Assembly: GCA_964293815.1 (NCBI GenBank)
Contig: CAXYYC010000041.1
Coordinates: 1 to 7,710 of the forward strand
Source: CTSOIL-112 sp964293815
GTDB taxonomy: Bacteria; Pseudomonadota; Gammaproteobacteria; Burkholderiales; Burkholderiaceae
DNA length: 7,710 nucleotides
Direction of reading: 5' to 3'
Of this stretch, positions 1 to 6,759 are shown piece by piece. The notes beneath the pieces were generated by a model that saw only the letters and a list, made by a program, of their open reading frames with translations, was not told the origin of the DNA and did no database searches. The translations under genes were made by a program, and so were the position numbers. Position 1 is the first letter of the stretch. Each line of letters opens with the position of its first letter.

Positions 1-3000
1 AGCAACGCCTACCTCGATGCCAGCAGCGCCACCGGCCTGATCAAAGACGAAGACGGTGCGGATCCTGCGATGACCATTAGTGTTTCTGAAGAGGGATTAC
101 CTAACGGCAATCCAGACGATGAAGGTAATCCAGATACGACGGATCTAGCGACAACCAGTAAGAATATCCCTTTAGGCGCAGCAATCACCGAAATTGTCGG
201 AGTTGATGGCATTAAATCTGGCGGATTGGACGTGACATGGAATTGGGATGAGACAGGAAAAACACTAACTGGTTCAACTACAGCTGGAGAAGTAATGACT
301 CTTCAGGTCACAAGCTATAGTTCAACCGTTGGTTCCACCATCAAAGTCAATTTGCTCAAAGCAATTGACCACCCGATAGCCAACTCGGAAGATGCACTTG
401 ATCTGGTATTTACAGTCAATGCAGGTCATTTGACGACAAATCTCAAAGTAACAGTAGAAGATGACTCACCAATCGTCAGCGCCGCGACCGGTGTCAGCGC
501 ACCGACCTTGACCGTGGATGAATCCAACTTAGCGGACAACGCCAGCGCCAGCTTCGCCGGCCTGTTCGAAGTTGCCTACGGTGCCGACGGCGCGGGTACA
601 ACCGCCTACAGTTTGGATGTCGCTAAAACCGCCAGCGGCCTGATTGACGTTGCCAGCGGTGGAGCCATCACCTTGAACAAAACCGCCAACGGCGCGATTG
701 TGGGTCAAACCGCTAACGGTGACATCGCCTTCACCATCAGCGTTGCCGCGAACGGCACGGTCACCTTGGATCAACAGCGTGCGTTGCAACACCCAGACGC
801 CACCGATTCGGACGACAGCGTCAGCCTTGCGGCCGACAGCATTCGCCTGACCGCGACCGCGACTGACCGCGACGGCGACAGCAGCAGCCAAGCGATCTTG
901 CTCGGTGCCGGCTTCGTCTTCAAAGACGATGGGCCGAGCGTCAGCACCGCGACTGGTGTCAGCGCACCGACCTTGACGGTGGATGAATCCAACTTAGCGG
1001 ACAACGCCAGCGCCAGCTTCGCCGGCCTGTTCGAAGTTGCCTACGGTGCCGACGGCGCGGGTACAACCGCCTACAGTTTGGATGTCGCTAAAACCGCCAG
1101 CGGCCTGATTGACGTTGCCAGCGGTGGAGCCATCACCTTGAACAAAACCGCCAACGGCGCGATTGTGGGTCAAACCGCTAACGGTGACATCGCCTTCACC
1201 ATCAGCGTTGCCGCGAACGGCACGGTCACCTTGGATCAACAGCGTGCGTTGCAACACCCAGACGCCACCGATTCGGACGACAGCGTCAGCCTTGCGGCCG
1301 ACAGCATTCGCCTGACCGCGACCGCGACTGACCGCGACGGCGACAGCAGCAGCCAAGCGATCTTGCTCGGTGCCGGCTTCGTCTTCAAAGACGATGGGCC
1401 GAGGGTTAGTATGACGGCAGCGAGTGGCGTTAGCGTTACCATTGACGAAACTTCTGCCGGTTCGACTGCGAATGGTACGTTTGCAACTGCGATTACGGCG
1501 ACCAGTGCTGCGTCTGTCGTCAATACGACGATTAATTATGGTGCAGATGGCGCGGGAACGATTGTTTATGCCTTATCTGCTGTGGCAGGTGCATCGGGAT
1601 TGAAGACTGCTTTTGGTAACTACGGTATTGATTTGGTTCAAACCAATAGCACGACGGTAACGGGTACTTATGTTCAGGGCGGTGCGACGAAAACAGCCTT
1701 CACCATTGCGATGGGTAGTGATGGGAAATTGACAGTTACTCAGCATGTGGCTTTGGCGCATAACACAGCTGGCAGTACGCCAGCCGACCATGGCGATGTT
1801 TTGCAACTGGCGACAGGCAAGCTGACTGCAACAGTGACAGTGACTGATAAAGATGGTGATTCTGCGAAAGTGACCGGCGTGGATGTGAGTCGTCAGGTGA
1901 TTTTCAAGGATGATGGTCCGACAGCACTTAATGTGATTGCGACGACGGTATTGGATGAAGATGGCTTGCCAAATGGTATTCCGGGTGGCCCTGGCGATGT
2001 CGCTGGTGAGGCAACGACGGCAATTGGTTCGCTGAATTATTCAAGCGGTGCGGATGGTTTGGCGTCTCTGGCGTTGCAACCTTATAACGGTAAATTGGGA
2101 ACGGAGGATGTGACATCCGTTTGGGATGAGGCAACTCATACTTTGACCATCAGTTCTGTTCGTGGTGCGTTGATGACGGTCTCGATTGATCAGACGACGG
2201 GTCAATATACGGCGAAGTTGTTAAAACCGTTGATGCATCCGGTGGCTGGAACTGAGGATAACATCATTCTGCCTTTGACCTACATTGTGAAGGACAATGA
2301 CGGTGATACTGCGTCGGCTACTTTGACCTTGACCATCAATGATGATATGCCTGTCGTTGATCCGACAACTCAGTCGTTGGGAATTCAGCCTGGGGCAACC
2401 AATCTGATGATTATTTTGGATGTTTCAGATAGTATGAATCAAGCAGCCTCGGGAACTCAAAGCCGTTTACAGATGGCTAAAGACGCGATCATGAATTTGA
2501 TTACGGCTTATGATAAGCAAGGTGAGGTTCGCGTCGAGGTGGTGACATTCAGCGGTTATGCTCAAGCCAGTAAGGTTTGGATGAGCACTGCACAGGCTGT
2601 GGTTTATATCAATGCCTTGACTGCAGTTGATGGCACGAATTATGACGATGCTCTGGATAAAGCGATGGGTGGCTTTGGCTCGCCAGGTAAGCTCGAAAAT
2701 GCTCAAAATGTAGCCTACTTCCTAACAGATGGGGCGCCGACTTTTGGCATGGGAAATCCATCTACATTAAGGGGAATACGCAATGGTCATGGTAATCGTC
2801 CGGGTCATGAAGATTCAGGCATTCAGCCAGACGAGGAAGCTATTTGGAAAAACTTCCTGGTTGAGCACAAAATTATTGCTTATTCTTTGGGGATGGGAAC
2901 GAATGCGGGGCAAACCCATCTCAATCCAATTGCCTATAATGGCGCTACTAATACGGATTTGAATGGTATTGTTGTGTCGAATATGGCACAGTTGGATGCA

Positions 3001-4608
3001 ACGCTGCAAAGTTTGATTATTTTGCCTAAAGTTGAGAGTAATTTGTTGAAAGGAAATTTGGCGGTTGATTCTGCTGGTTTTGGTGCGGACGGTGGGGAAG
3101 TACTGATTTTCACTATGGCCGGTCGTACCTATCATTACAATTCGACCACAGGTGAATTGAACGCAACCGGTACAAGTACATCAACGTATAACTACGAGAT
3201 GGCCGTGCGTGAGCTCTCGATTACGACGGCAAGTGGTGCAAAAATGATACTTAACATGGATACGGGCGATTATTCGTATCAGGCAGGGAATGAGGGTTCT
3301 TCGTATCAAGAGAATTTGTCATTCTCAGTCAAAGATAAGGATGGGGACGTTGTTGTCGTGCCAAGTAAAGTATTGCAGGTTTACCAAATATCGGCGATGG
3401 ATGATAATGTTGTAACCAATGAGACAGGCACGAGATTGTCGATTCCTGCCGCAGTATTGATGGCCAATGACATTGTCTCGCCAACCACCGTGATTAGCTC
3501 ATCCAAAAATGTGGATGGTTTGAATGTGACGGGAACCGATCCGATTGTGTTGACACCAAGTACCAATATTTCGACAGGATTTGGCACGTCTGCGGCAATT
3601 ATCAATGAGTCAAGTTCCGATAATGCAGGTAATAAGCTGAATGATACGATGGCAACGGCAGTTAGGGTGGATCGTGAACAATTTGGTCCAACCAGTAATC
3701 CTAACGCACCTGTAGGTGGCTACTCGGTTCAATTTAACGGTCGCATTGATGAAGAGAGATATCGCAATTCAGACATTGATATGCTTCAGGTGACCTTGAA
3801 AGCCGGTGAAAAATTAACCTTGGACATTGATGGCGATGGCTCAGTCGAAACAGCTATTAAGTTATTTAATTCGGTAGGAACTCGACTTGCATCGAATGAT
3901 GATGGTGGTATAAGAGATCCGGGTTCATCTTCTTCGTATGATCCGTATTTGGTATATTCAGTACCGTCCGATGGTACATACTATGTGTCAGTACAGAGTT
4001 ATGCGAGTACTTATAGAGAGAGTGATGATGGTCGCTATACTTTGTGGATGAATATTCAACCCACAGTTGCCCAAACCAATGTGAAAGGCACGTTTGAATA
4101 CACTTTGACAGAAGGATCAATCAACGATACTGCGGTTGTGGATGTACGAGTCGTTTCTGGCTCAACCATCACAGGAACTGCAATGAATGACACTCTGATT
4201 GGTCGAGATGGGCAAAATGACACGCTGAATGGTGGTGCCGGCGATGATGTACTCTATGGCGGTACGGGTAACGATATTTTGACAGGGGGAGCGGGTGCGG
4301 ATAAATTTGTATTTGCGTCAGCGTTAGGCCCTAACAATGTCGATACGATCAGGGATTTTGTCTCCGGTACGGATAAGATTGTGCTGGATGATAATATCTT
4401 TACAGGGTTGGTTGCAGGATCAACATTGACCAATTTTGTATCGGGAAGCAATCCTACTGCGACCTCGGCTAATCCGACGATATTGTACAATCGCTCTACA
4501 GGTGATTTGCTGTACGATGCAGATGGCAATGGTGCTGGAGCGGCGGTTCGATTCGCCTCTCTGACGGCAGCGCCAATGCTGTTGGCAACTGATTTTATTA
4601 TCTTGTAA
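1..4608 (+). CDS. Giant type I-secreted RTX adhesin, C-terminal part (partial at 5' end)
   Basis: This is the C-terminal 1535 residues of a cell-surface or secreted repeat protein of the LapA/BapA type. The frame is open from base 1, so the ATG at 70 is only an internal Met and the true start lies upstream. Domains in order: T1SS-143-like repeat (about 1-474), two near-identical DUF5801-like repeats (475-1404), a diverged one ending in KDDGP (1405-1920), a T1SS-143-like repeat (1921-2370), a VWA domain (2398-3024), a beta-rich repeat (3037-3378), a cadherin-like domain split by a PPC-like domain (3394-4161), RTX nonapeptides (4231-4311) and a type I secretion signal. Such proteins leave the cell through an ABC/HlyD/TolC-type exporter and fold on binding Ca2+ outside. 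No exporter gene is present here. An adhesion or biofilm role is inferred from the family; the ligand is unknown. A terminator follows at 4639. Confidence 0.93.
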   Translation, partial: SNAYLDASSATGLIKDEDGADPAMTISVSEEGLPNGNPDDEGNPDTTDLATTSKNIPLGAAITEIVGVDGIKSGGLDVTWNWDETGKTLTGSTTAGEVMTLQVTSYSSTVGSTIKVNLLKAIDHPIANSEDALDLVFTVNAGHLTTNLKVTVEDDSPIVSAATGVSAPTLTVDESNLADNASASFAGLFEVAYGADGAGTTAYSLDVAKTASGLIDVASGGAITLNKTANGAIVGQTANGDIAFTISVAANGTVTLDQQRALQHPDATDSDDSVSLAADSIRLTATATDRDGDSSSQAILLGAGFVFKDDGPSVSTATGVSAPTLTVDESNLADNASASFAGLFEVAYGADGAGTTAYSLDVAKTASGLIDVASGGAITLNKTANGAIVGQTANGDIAFTISVAANGTVTLDQQRALQHPDATDSDDSVSLAADSIRLTATATDRDGDSSSQAILLGAGFVFKDDGPRVSMTAASGVSVTIDETSAGSTANGTFATAITATSAASVVNTTINYGADGAGTIVYALSAVAGASGLKTAFGNYGIDLVQTNSTTVTGTYVQGGATKTAFTIAMGSDGKLTVTQHVALAHNTAGSTPADHGDVLQLATGKLTATVTVTDKDGDSAKVTGVDVSRQVIFKDDGPTALNVIATTVLDEDGLPNGIPGGPGDVAGEATTAIGSLNYSSGADGLASLALQPYNGKLGTEDVTSVWDEATHTLTISSVRGALMTVSIDQTTGQYTAKLLKPLMHPVAGTEDNIILPLTYIVKDNDGDTASATLTLTINDDMPVVDPTTQSLGIQPGATNLMIILDVSDSMNQAASGTQSRLQMAKDAIMNLITAYDKQGEVRVEVVTFSGYAQASKVWMSTAQAVVYINALTAVDGTNYDDALDKAMGGFGSPGKLENAQNVAYFLTDGAPTFGMGNPSTLRGIRNGHGNRPGHEDSGIQPDEEAIWKNFLVEHKIIAYSLGMGTNAGQTHLNPIAYNGATNTDLNGIVVSNMAQLDATLQSLIILPKVESNLLKGNLAVDSAGFGADGGEVLIFTMAGRTYHYNSTTGELNATGTSTSTYNYEMAVRELSITTASGAKMILNMDTGDYSYQAGNEGSSYQENLSFSVKDKDGDVVVVPSKVLQVYQISAMDDNVVTNETGTRLSIPAAVLMANDIVSPTTVISSSKNVDGLNVTGTDPIVLTPSTNISTGFGTSAAIINESSSDNAGNKLNDTMATAVRVDREQFGPTSNPNAPVGGYSVQFNGRIDEERYRNSDIDMLQVTLKAGEKLTLDIDGDGSVETAIKLFNSVGTRLASNDDGGIRDPGSSSSYDPYLVYSVPSDGTYYVSVQSYASTYRESDDGRYTLWMNIQPTVAQTNVKGTFEYTLTEGSINDTAVVDVRVVSGSTITGTAMNDTLIGRDGQNDTLNGGAGDDVLYGGTGNDILTGGAGADKFVFASALGPNNVDTIRDFVSGTDKIVLDDNIFTGLVAGSTLTNFVSGSNPTATSANPTILYNRSTGDLLYDADGNGAGAAVRFASLTAAPMLLATDFIIL
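475..939 (+). repeat. DUF5801-like adhesin repeat, copy 1 of a 465-bp tandem pair
   Basis: This in-frame 155-codon unit begins at a VSA/VST boundary and ends in VFKDDGP, the usual junction of DUF5801/T1SS-143 type repeats. It is followed directly by copy 2. By eye, bases 514-938 are identical to 979-1403, a run of 425 bases. Differences are confined to the first about 40 bases (481, 489, 513) and the last base (939). Codons are rich in GCC, ACC and CGC, unlike the gene's later part. Confidence 0.95.
940..1404 (+). repeat. DUF5801-like adhesin repeat, copy 2 of the tandem pair
   Basis: Second copy of the 465-bp unit, offset exactly 465 bases from copy 1, so the reading frame is kept. It differs from copy 1 at 946, 954, 978 and 1404 by my reading. 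Only the first and last of these change an amino acid (Ala to Thr, Ser to Arg). Such near-identity implies recent duplication or ongoing gene conversion. The junction at 1404 leads into a clearly diverged repeat with different codon use. Confidence 0.95.
1405..1920 (+). repeat. Diverged DUF5801-like adhesin repeat
   Basis: This unit of about 172 residues keeps the landmarks of the preceding twins. They are a VTIDE start like their VDESN, the YGADGAGT motif, a TVTDKDGDS segment matching ATDRDGDS, and the closing IFKDDGP. It is otherwise well diverged and uses more GCG, ACG and GAT codons. It is probably an older member of the same repeat family that escaped homogenisation. Confidence 0.8.
1921..2370 (+). 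repeat. T1SS-143-like adhesin repeat
   Basis: The unit opens with VLDEDGLPNG and closes with the calcium-binding-looking KDNDGDTAS and INDDMP. A related unit with SEEGLPNG and an LLKAIDHPIANSEDAL stretch (here LLKPLMHPVAGTEDNI) occupies about bases 82-474 at the start of the window. The two therefore belong to one repeat type that alternates with the DUF5801-like units. The domain name rests on recognition of these signature phrases, not on a search. Confidence 0.72.
2398..3024 (+). other. von Willebrand factor A domain with complete MIDAS, within the adhesin
   Basis: NLMIILDVSDSMN carries the MIDAS motif DxSxS at 2419-2433, after a hydrophobic beta strand. The conserved Thr lies in DGTNYDDAL (codon 2635-2637) and the metal-binding Asp in YFLTDGAP (2728-2730). 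All three MIDAS elements are present, so divalent metal binding is likely. An insertion of about 40 residues, rich in Gly, His and Asn, follows the Asp and precedes the strand IIAYSLGMG. In LapA-like adhesins the VWA domain sits near the C-terminus, just before the RTX region, as here. Its partner cannot be read from sequence. Confidence 0.9.
3589..4059 (+). other. PPC-like (pre-peptidase C-terminal) domain nested in a cadherin-like domain
   Basis: The stretch begins AAIINESSSDNAGN, continues with DREQFGP and FNGRIDEERYRNSDIDML, and then shows PPC-type landmarks. These are LKAGEKLTLDIDGDG, ETAIKLFNSVGTRLASNDDGG, YLVYSVPSDGTYYVSVQSY and GRYTLWMNI. PPC domains are small beta sandwiches often found at the C-termini of secreted peptidases. 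Here the domain lies between the two apparent halves of a cadherin-like fold: AMDDNVVTNETG with IPAAVLMANDI upstream, and GTFEYTLTEGSINDTAVVDV downstream. The sampled line 3841-3900 is 37% G+C, among the poorest in the gene. Confidence 0.72.
4231..4311 (+). repeat. RTX calcium-binding nonapeptides
   Basis: Three consecutive nonapeptides of the GGxGxDxUx type can be read: GGAGDDVLY, GGTGNDILT and GGAGADKFV (the middle one is separated from the first by one Gly). They are preceded by degenerate copies, GTAMNDTLIG and GQNDTLN, from 4171. These motifs form a parallel beta roll that binds Ca2+ outside the cell and drives folding after export. Confidence 0.93.
4300..4608 (+). other. C-terminal type I secretion target domain
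   Basis: After the last RTX turn the protein reads ADKFVF, then DTIRDFVSGTDKIVLDD, TILYNRSTGDLLYDADGNG and AAVRFASL, and ends in LLATDFIIL. This order of a D-I-DF-G-DKI block, a TG-LxYDADG block and a terminal hydrophobic tail after Asp-Phe is characteristic of the C-terminal export signal of RTX proteins sent through type I systems. Confidence 0.9.
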
Positions 4609-4638
4609 TGTACTCAGTTTGTTAAAGTAGTACTTGAT

Positions 4639-4668
4639 AGCCCAGCCTTTGTGCTGGGCTTCATTTTA
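4639..4668 (+). terminator. Rho-independent terminator of the adhesin gene
   Basis: A perfect 8-bp stem, AGCCCAGC (4639-4646) with GCTGGGCT (4653-4660), encloses a 6-base loop and is followed by the T-rich TCATTTTA. It lies 30 bases after the TAA at 4606-4608. It separates the adhesin transcript from ilvD, so the two are probably independent units. Confidence 0.82.
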
Positions 4669-4798
4669 GCCTACTGGATTGGGTTGAATGGCTTGCAAGG
4701 TATTGAAATAAAATTCATTTATATCTTTGAATGGATAAAATTGCGCGAATCTCAGTCAGGCGTTAGAATGACGTTTTGCTTTTTTGACCCATTTCATT

Positions 4799-4803
4799 AG
4801 GAG
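4799..4803 (+). promoter_or_regulatory. Shine-Dalgarno of ilvD
   Basis: AGGAG lies 5 bases before the ATG at 4809 and fixes that start, which also gives the family's usual N-terminus. The AT-rich stretch 4690-4740 upstream is the likely promoter region, but no convincing -35/-10 pair stands out. No leader peptide rich in branched-chain codons is visible. Confidence 0.85.
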
Positions 4804-4808
4804 TTCCC

Positions 4809-6659
4809 ATGCCCGCATATCGTTCCAAAACCTCGACCTCTGGCCGCAATATGGCAGGTGCTCGCGCACTTTGGCGTGCAACGGGCATGAAGGATGAGGA
4901 TTTCAGCAAGCCGATTATCGCCATTGCCAATTCATTCACGCAGTTCGTGCCGGGGCATGTGCATTTGAAGGACATGGGGCAGTTGGTGGCGCGCGAAATC
5001 GAAGCAGCAGGCGGTGTGGCGAAGGAGTTCAATACGATTGCGGTCGATGACGGAATCGCGATGGGACACGGCGGGATGCTGTATTCATTGCCATCGCGCG
5101 AATTGATCGCCGATTCGGTTGAATATATGGTCAATGCGCATTGCGCCGATGCGCTGGTGTGTATTTCCAACTGCGACAAAATCACACCGGGGATGCTGAA
5201 CGCGGCTCTGCGTCTGAATATCCCCGTGGTATTTGTGTCGGGCGGACCGATGGAGTCAGGCAAAGCGGTTTTGAACGGTAAAATCATCAAGCTTGATTTG
5301 GTTGATGCGATGGTTTCAGCGGCGGATTCGAAAGAGTCAGACGCTGATGTCGCACAAATCGAACGCTCGGCGTGCCCAACATGTGGTTCATGCTCGGGCA
5401 TGTTCACGGCGAATTCGATGAACTGTCTGACCGAGGCGCTCGGTTTGAGCTTGCCGGGCAACGGTTCTTTATTGGCGACACACGCGGATCGTAAAGAATT
5501 ATTCCTCAAAGCCGGTCGCTTGGCGGTTGAATTGGCCAAACGCTACTACGAGCAGGATGACGAGAGTGCACTGCCGCGCAGCATTGCGACCAAAGCGGCG
5601 TTTGAAAACGCCATGTGTCTCGACATCGCGATGGGCGGCTCGACCAATACAGTTCTGCATTTACTCGCCGCCGCGCAAGAGGCTGGAGTGGATTTCACCG
5701 TTGCGGACATTGATCGTCTGAGCCGAAAAGTACCGAACCTGTCCAAAGTTGCGCCTGCCACGCAAAAATACCACATGGAAGACGTCCATCGCGCCGGCGG
5801 TGTGATGGGCATTCTGGGCGAACTCGACCGCGCCGGTCTGATTCAACGTGACTGCAAAACGGTCCATAGCGCGAATATGGAAGCCGCGCTCAACGCGTGG
5901 GACATCATGCGTACCAGCGATGAAGCGGTGCACACGTTTTTCAAAGCCGCTCCTGCGAATGTACCATCGCAAACGGCGTTTTCACAGGACAAACGTTGGG
6001 AAACGCTCGATACCGATCGCGCCGAAGGCTGTATCCGCAATCTCGAACACGCATACAGCAAAGACGGCGGATTGGCGGTATTGTTTGGCAATATTGCCTT
6101 GGACGGCTGCGTGGTGAAAACCGCCGGTGTGGACGAATCAATTCTGAAATTCTCCGGTCCTGCACGAATTTTTGAATCACAAGACGCTGCGGTCGCCGGT
6201 ATTTTGGGTGACCAAATTGCGGCAGGCGACGTGGTCATCATTCGCTACGAAGGTCCGCGCGGCGGCCCAGGTATGCAAGAAATGCTCTACCCAACCAGTT
6301 ACATCAAGTCCAAAGGTTTGGGTAAAGCCTGCGCATTGATTACCGACGGGCGATTCTCGGGCGGCACGTCGGGTCTGTCGATTGGTCACGTTTCGCCCGA
6401 AGCGGCGGAGGGTGGCGCGATTGGCTTGATCGAAGAGGGCGATATGATTGACATCGATATTCCGAATCGCACGATCAATGTGCGCGTGAGTGATGATGAA
6501 TTGGCAAAACGTCGCGACGCCATGAATGCCACAGGTAAAGACGCGTGGAAACCGCTCAAGCGTGAACGCGTGGTCAGTGCGGCACTCAAAGCCTATGCGG
6601 CGATGGCAACCTCTGCCTCGCGCGGCGCGGTGCGTGATGTGACTTTGTTGGATAGATAA
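4809..6659 (+). CDS. ilvD: Dihydroxy-acid dehydratase
   Basis: The enzyme dehydrates 2,3-dihydroxy-isovalerate and 2,3-dihydroxy-3-methylvalerate to the 2-keto acids that precede valine/leucine and isoleucine. It is cytoplasmic and uses an iron-sulfur cluster and Mg2+. At 616 residues it equals the E. coli protein, and long blocks match as I recall that sequence. Metal and cluster residues fall at the same numbers: Asp81 in VDDGIAMGH, Cys122-Asp123-Lys124 (the Lys is carbamylated in the family) in NCDKITPGM, Cys195 in CPTCGSCSGMF, Glu491 in GMQEMLYPTS, and the catalytic Ser517 in ITDGRFSGGTSG. Nothing is truncated or missing. It is preceded by a terminator and its own ribosome site and followed by an unrelated AT-rich gene, so it is probably monocistronic. 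No other ilv or leu gene is in view. Confidence 0.98.
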   Translation: MPAYRSKTSTSGRNMAGARALWRATGMKDEDFSKPIIAIANSFTQFVPGHVHLKDMGQLVAREIEAAGGVAKEFNTIAVDDGIAMGHGGMLYSLPSRELIADSVEYMVNAHCADALVCISNCDKITPGMLNAALRLNIPVVFVSGGPMESGKAVLNGKIIKLDLVDAMVSAADSKESDADVAQIERSACPTCGSCSGMFTANSMNCLTEALGLSLPGNGSLLATHADRKELFLKAGRLAVELAKRYYEQDDESALPRSIATKAAFENAMCLDIAMGGSTNTVLHLLAAAQEAGVDFTVADIDRLSRKVPNLSKVAPATQKYHMEDVHRAGGVMGILGELDRAGLIQRDCKTVHSANMEAALNAWDIMRTSDEAVHTFFKAAPANVPSQTAFSQDKRWETLDTDRAEGCIRNLEHAYSKDGGLAVLFGNIALDGCVVKTAGVDESILKFSGPARIFESQDAAVAGILGDQIAAGDVVIIRYEGPRGGPGMQEMLYPTSYIKSKGLGKACALITDGRFSGGTSGLSIGHVSPEAAEGGAIGLIEEGDMIDIDIPNRTINVRVSDDELAKRRDAMNATGKDAWKPLKRERVVSAALKAYAAMATSASRGAVRDVTLLDR

Positions 6660-6704
6660 TTGTATTTGAGAGTAAATATTTTTATTTAGCCCCTTGTTTT
6701 TTCG

Positions 6705-6715
6705 TGTTATATACT
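6705..6715 (+). promoter_or_regulatory. Possible extended -10 promoter for the orphan gene
   Basis: TGTTATATACT contains a TGn extension before TATATA (6708-6713), or alternatively TATACT (6710-6715, five of six matches to TATAAT). No good -35 lies at 16-18 bases; TTGTTT at 6694-6699 is too close. The paired CCTxTTAGG motifs start 7 bases downstream. This is a weak call made from consensus alone. Confidence 0.35.
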
Positions 6716-6721
6716 TATTCT

Positions 6722-6751
6722 CCTATTAGGGAGCAATTTGCCTTTTAGGGG
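6722..6751 (+). promoter_or_regulatory. Two direct copies of a CCTxTTAGG motif; possible operator overlapping the ribosome site
   Basis: CCTATTAGGGA (6722-6732) and CCTTTTAGGGG (6741-6751) match at 9 of 11 positions and start 19 bases apart. Each holds a short palindrome, CCT-N3-AGG. The second copy overlaps the Shine-Dalgarno AGGGGA (6747-6752), which sits 7 bases before the ATG at 6760 and supports that start. A protein bound here could affect both transcription and translation, but that is inference. The motif recurs inverted after the gene. Confidence 0.45.
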
Positions 6752-6759
6752 AATAAGTT

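Noticed and set aside
70..72. ATG at 70 as the start of the adhesin
   Set aside because: The frame is open to base 1 and encodes sequence in keeping with an adhesin repeat. No Shine-Dalgarno precedes the ATG, and the protein family begins far upstream.
529..1356. Two identical 120-residue antisense reading frames (529-891 and 994-1356)
   Set aside because: They are identical only because they lie opposite the duplicated 465-bp repeats. The GC-rich codons of the sense gene keep the complementary frame open. No ribosome site or independent coding signal was seen.
4731..4766. Short frame upstream of ilvD (11 codons) as an attenuation leader peptide
   Set aside because: It contains only two Ile, one Val and no Leu, has no ribosome site, and no alternative terminator hairpin lies between it and ilvD.
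4763..5539. A 258-residue antisense frame over the ilvD start
   Set aside because: It lies opposite the strongly conserved first 244 codons of ilvD, has a low-complexity Ser/Ala-rich composition and resembles no known protein. It is a shadow frame.
6673..6688. TAAATA/TATTTA hairpin after ilvD as a terminator
   Set aside because: The stem has only six A-T pairs and would be very weak. The flanking T-richness is general in this AT-rich gap.
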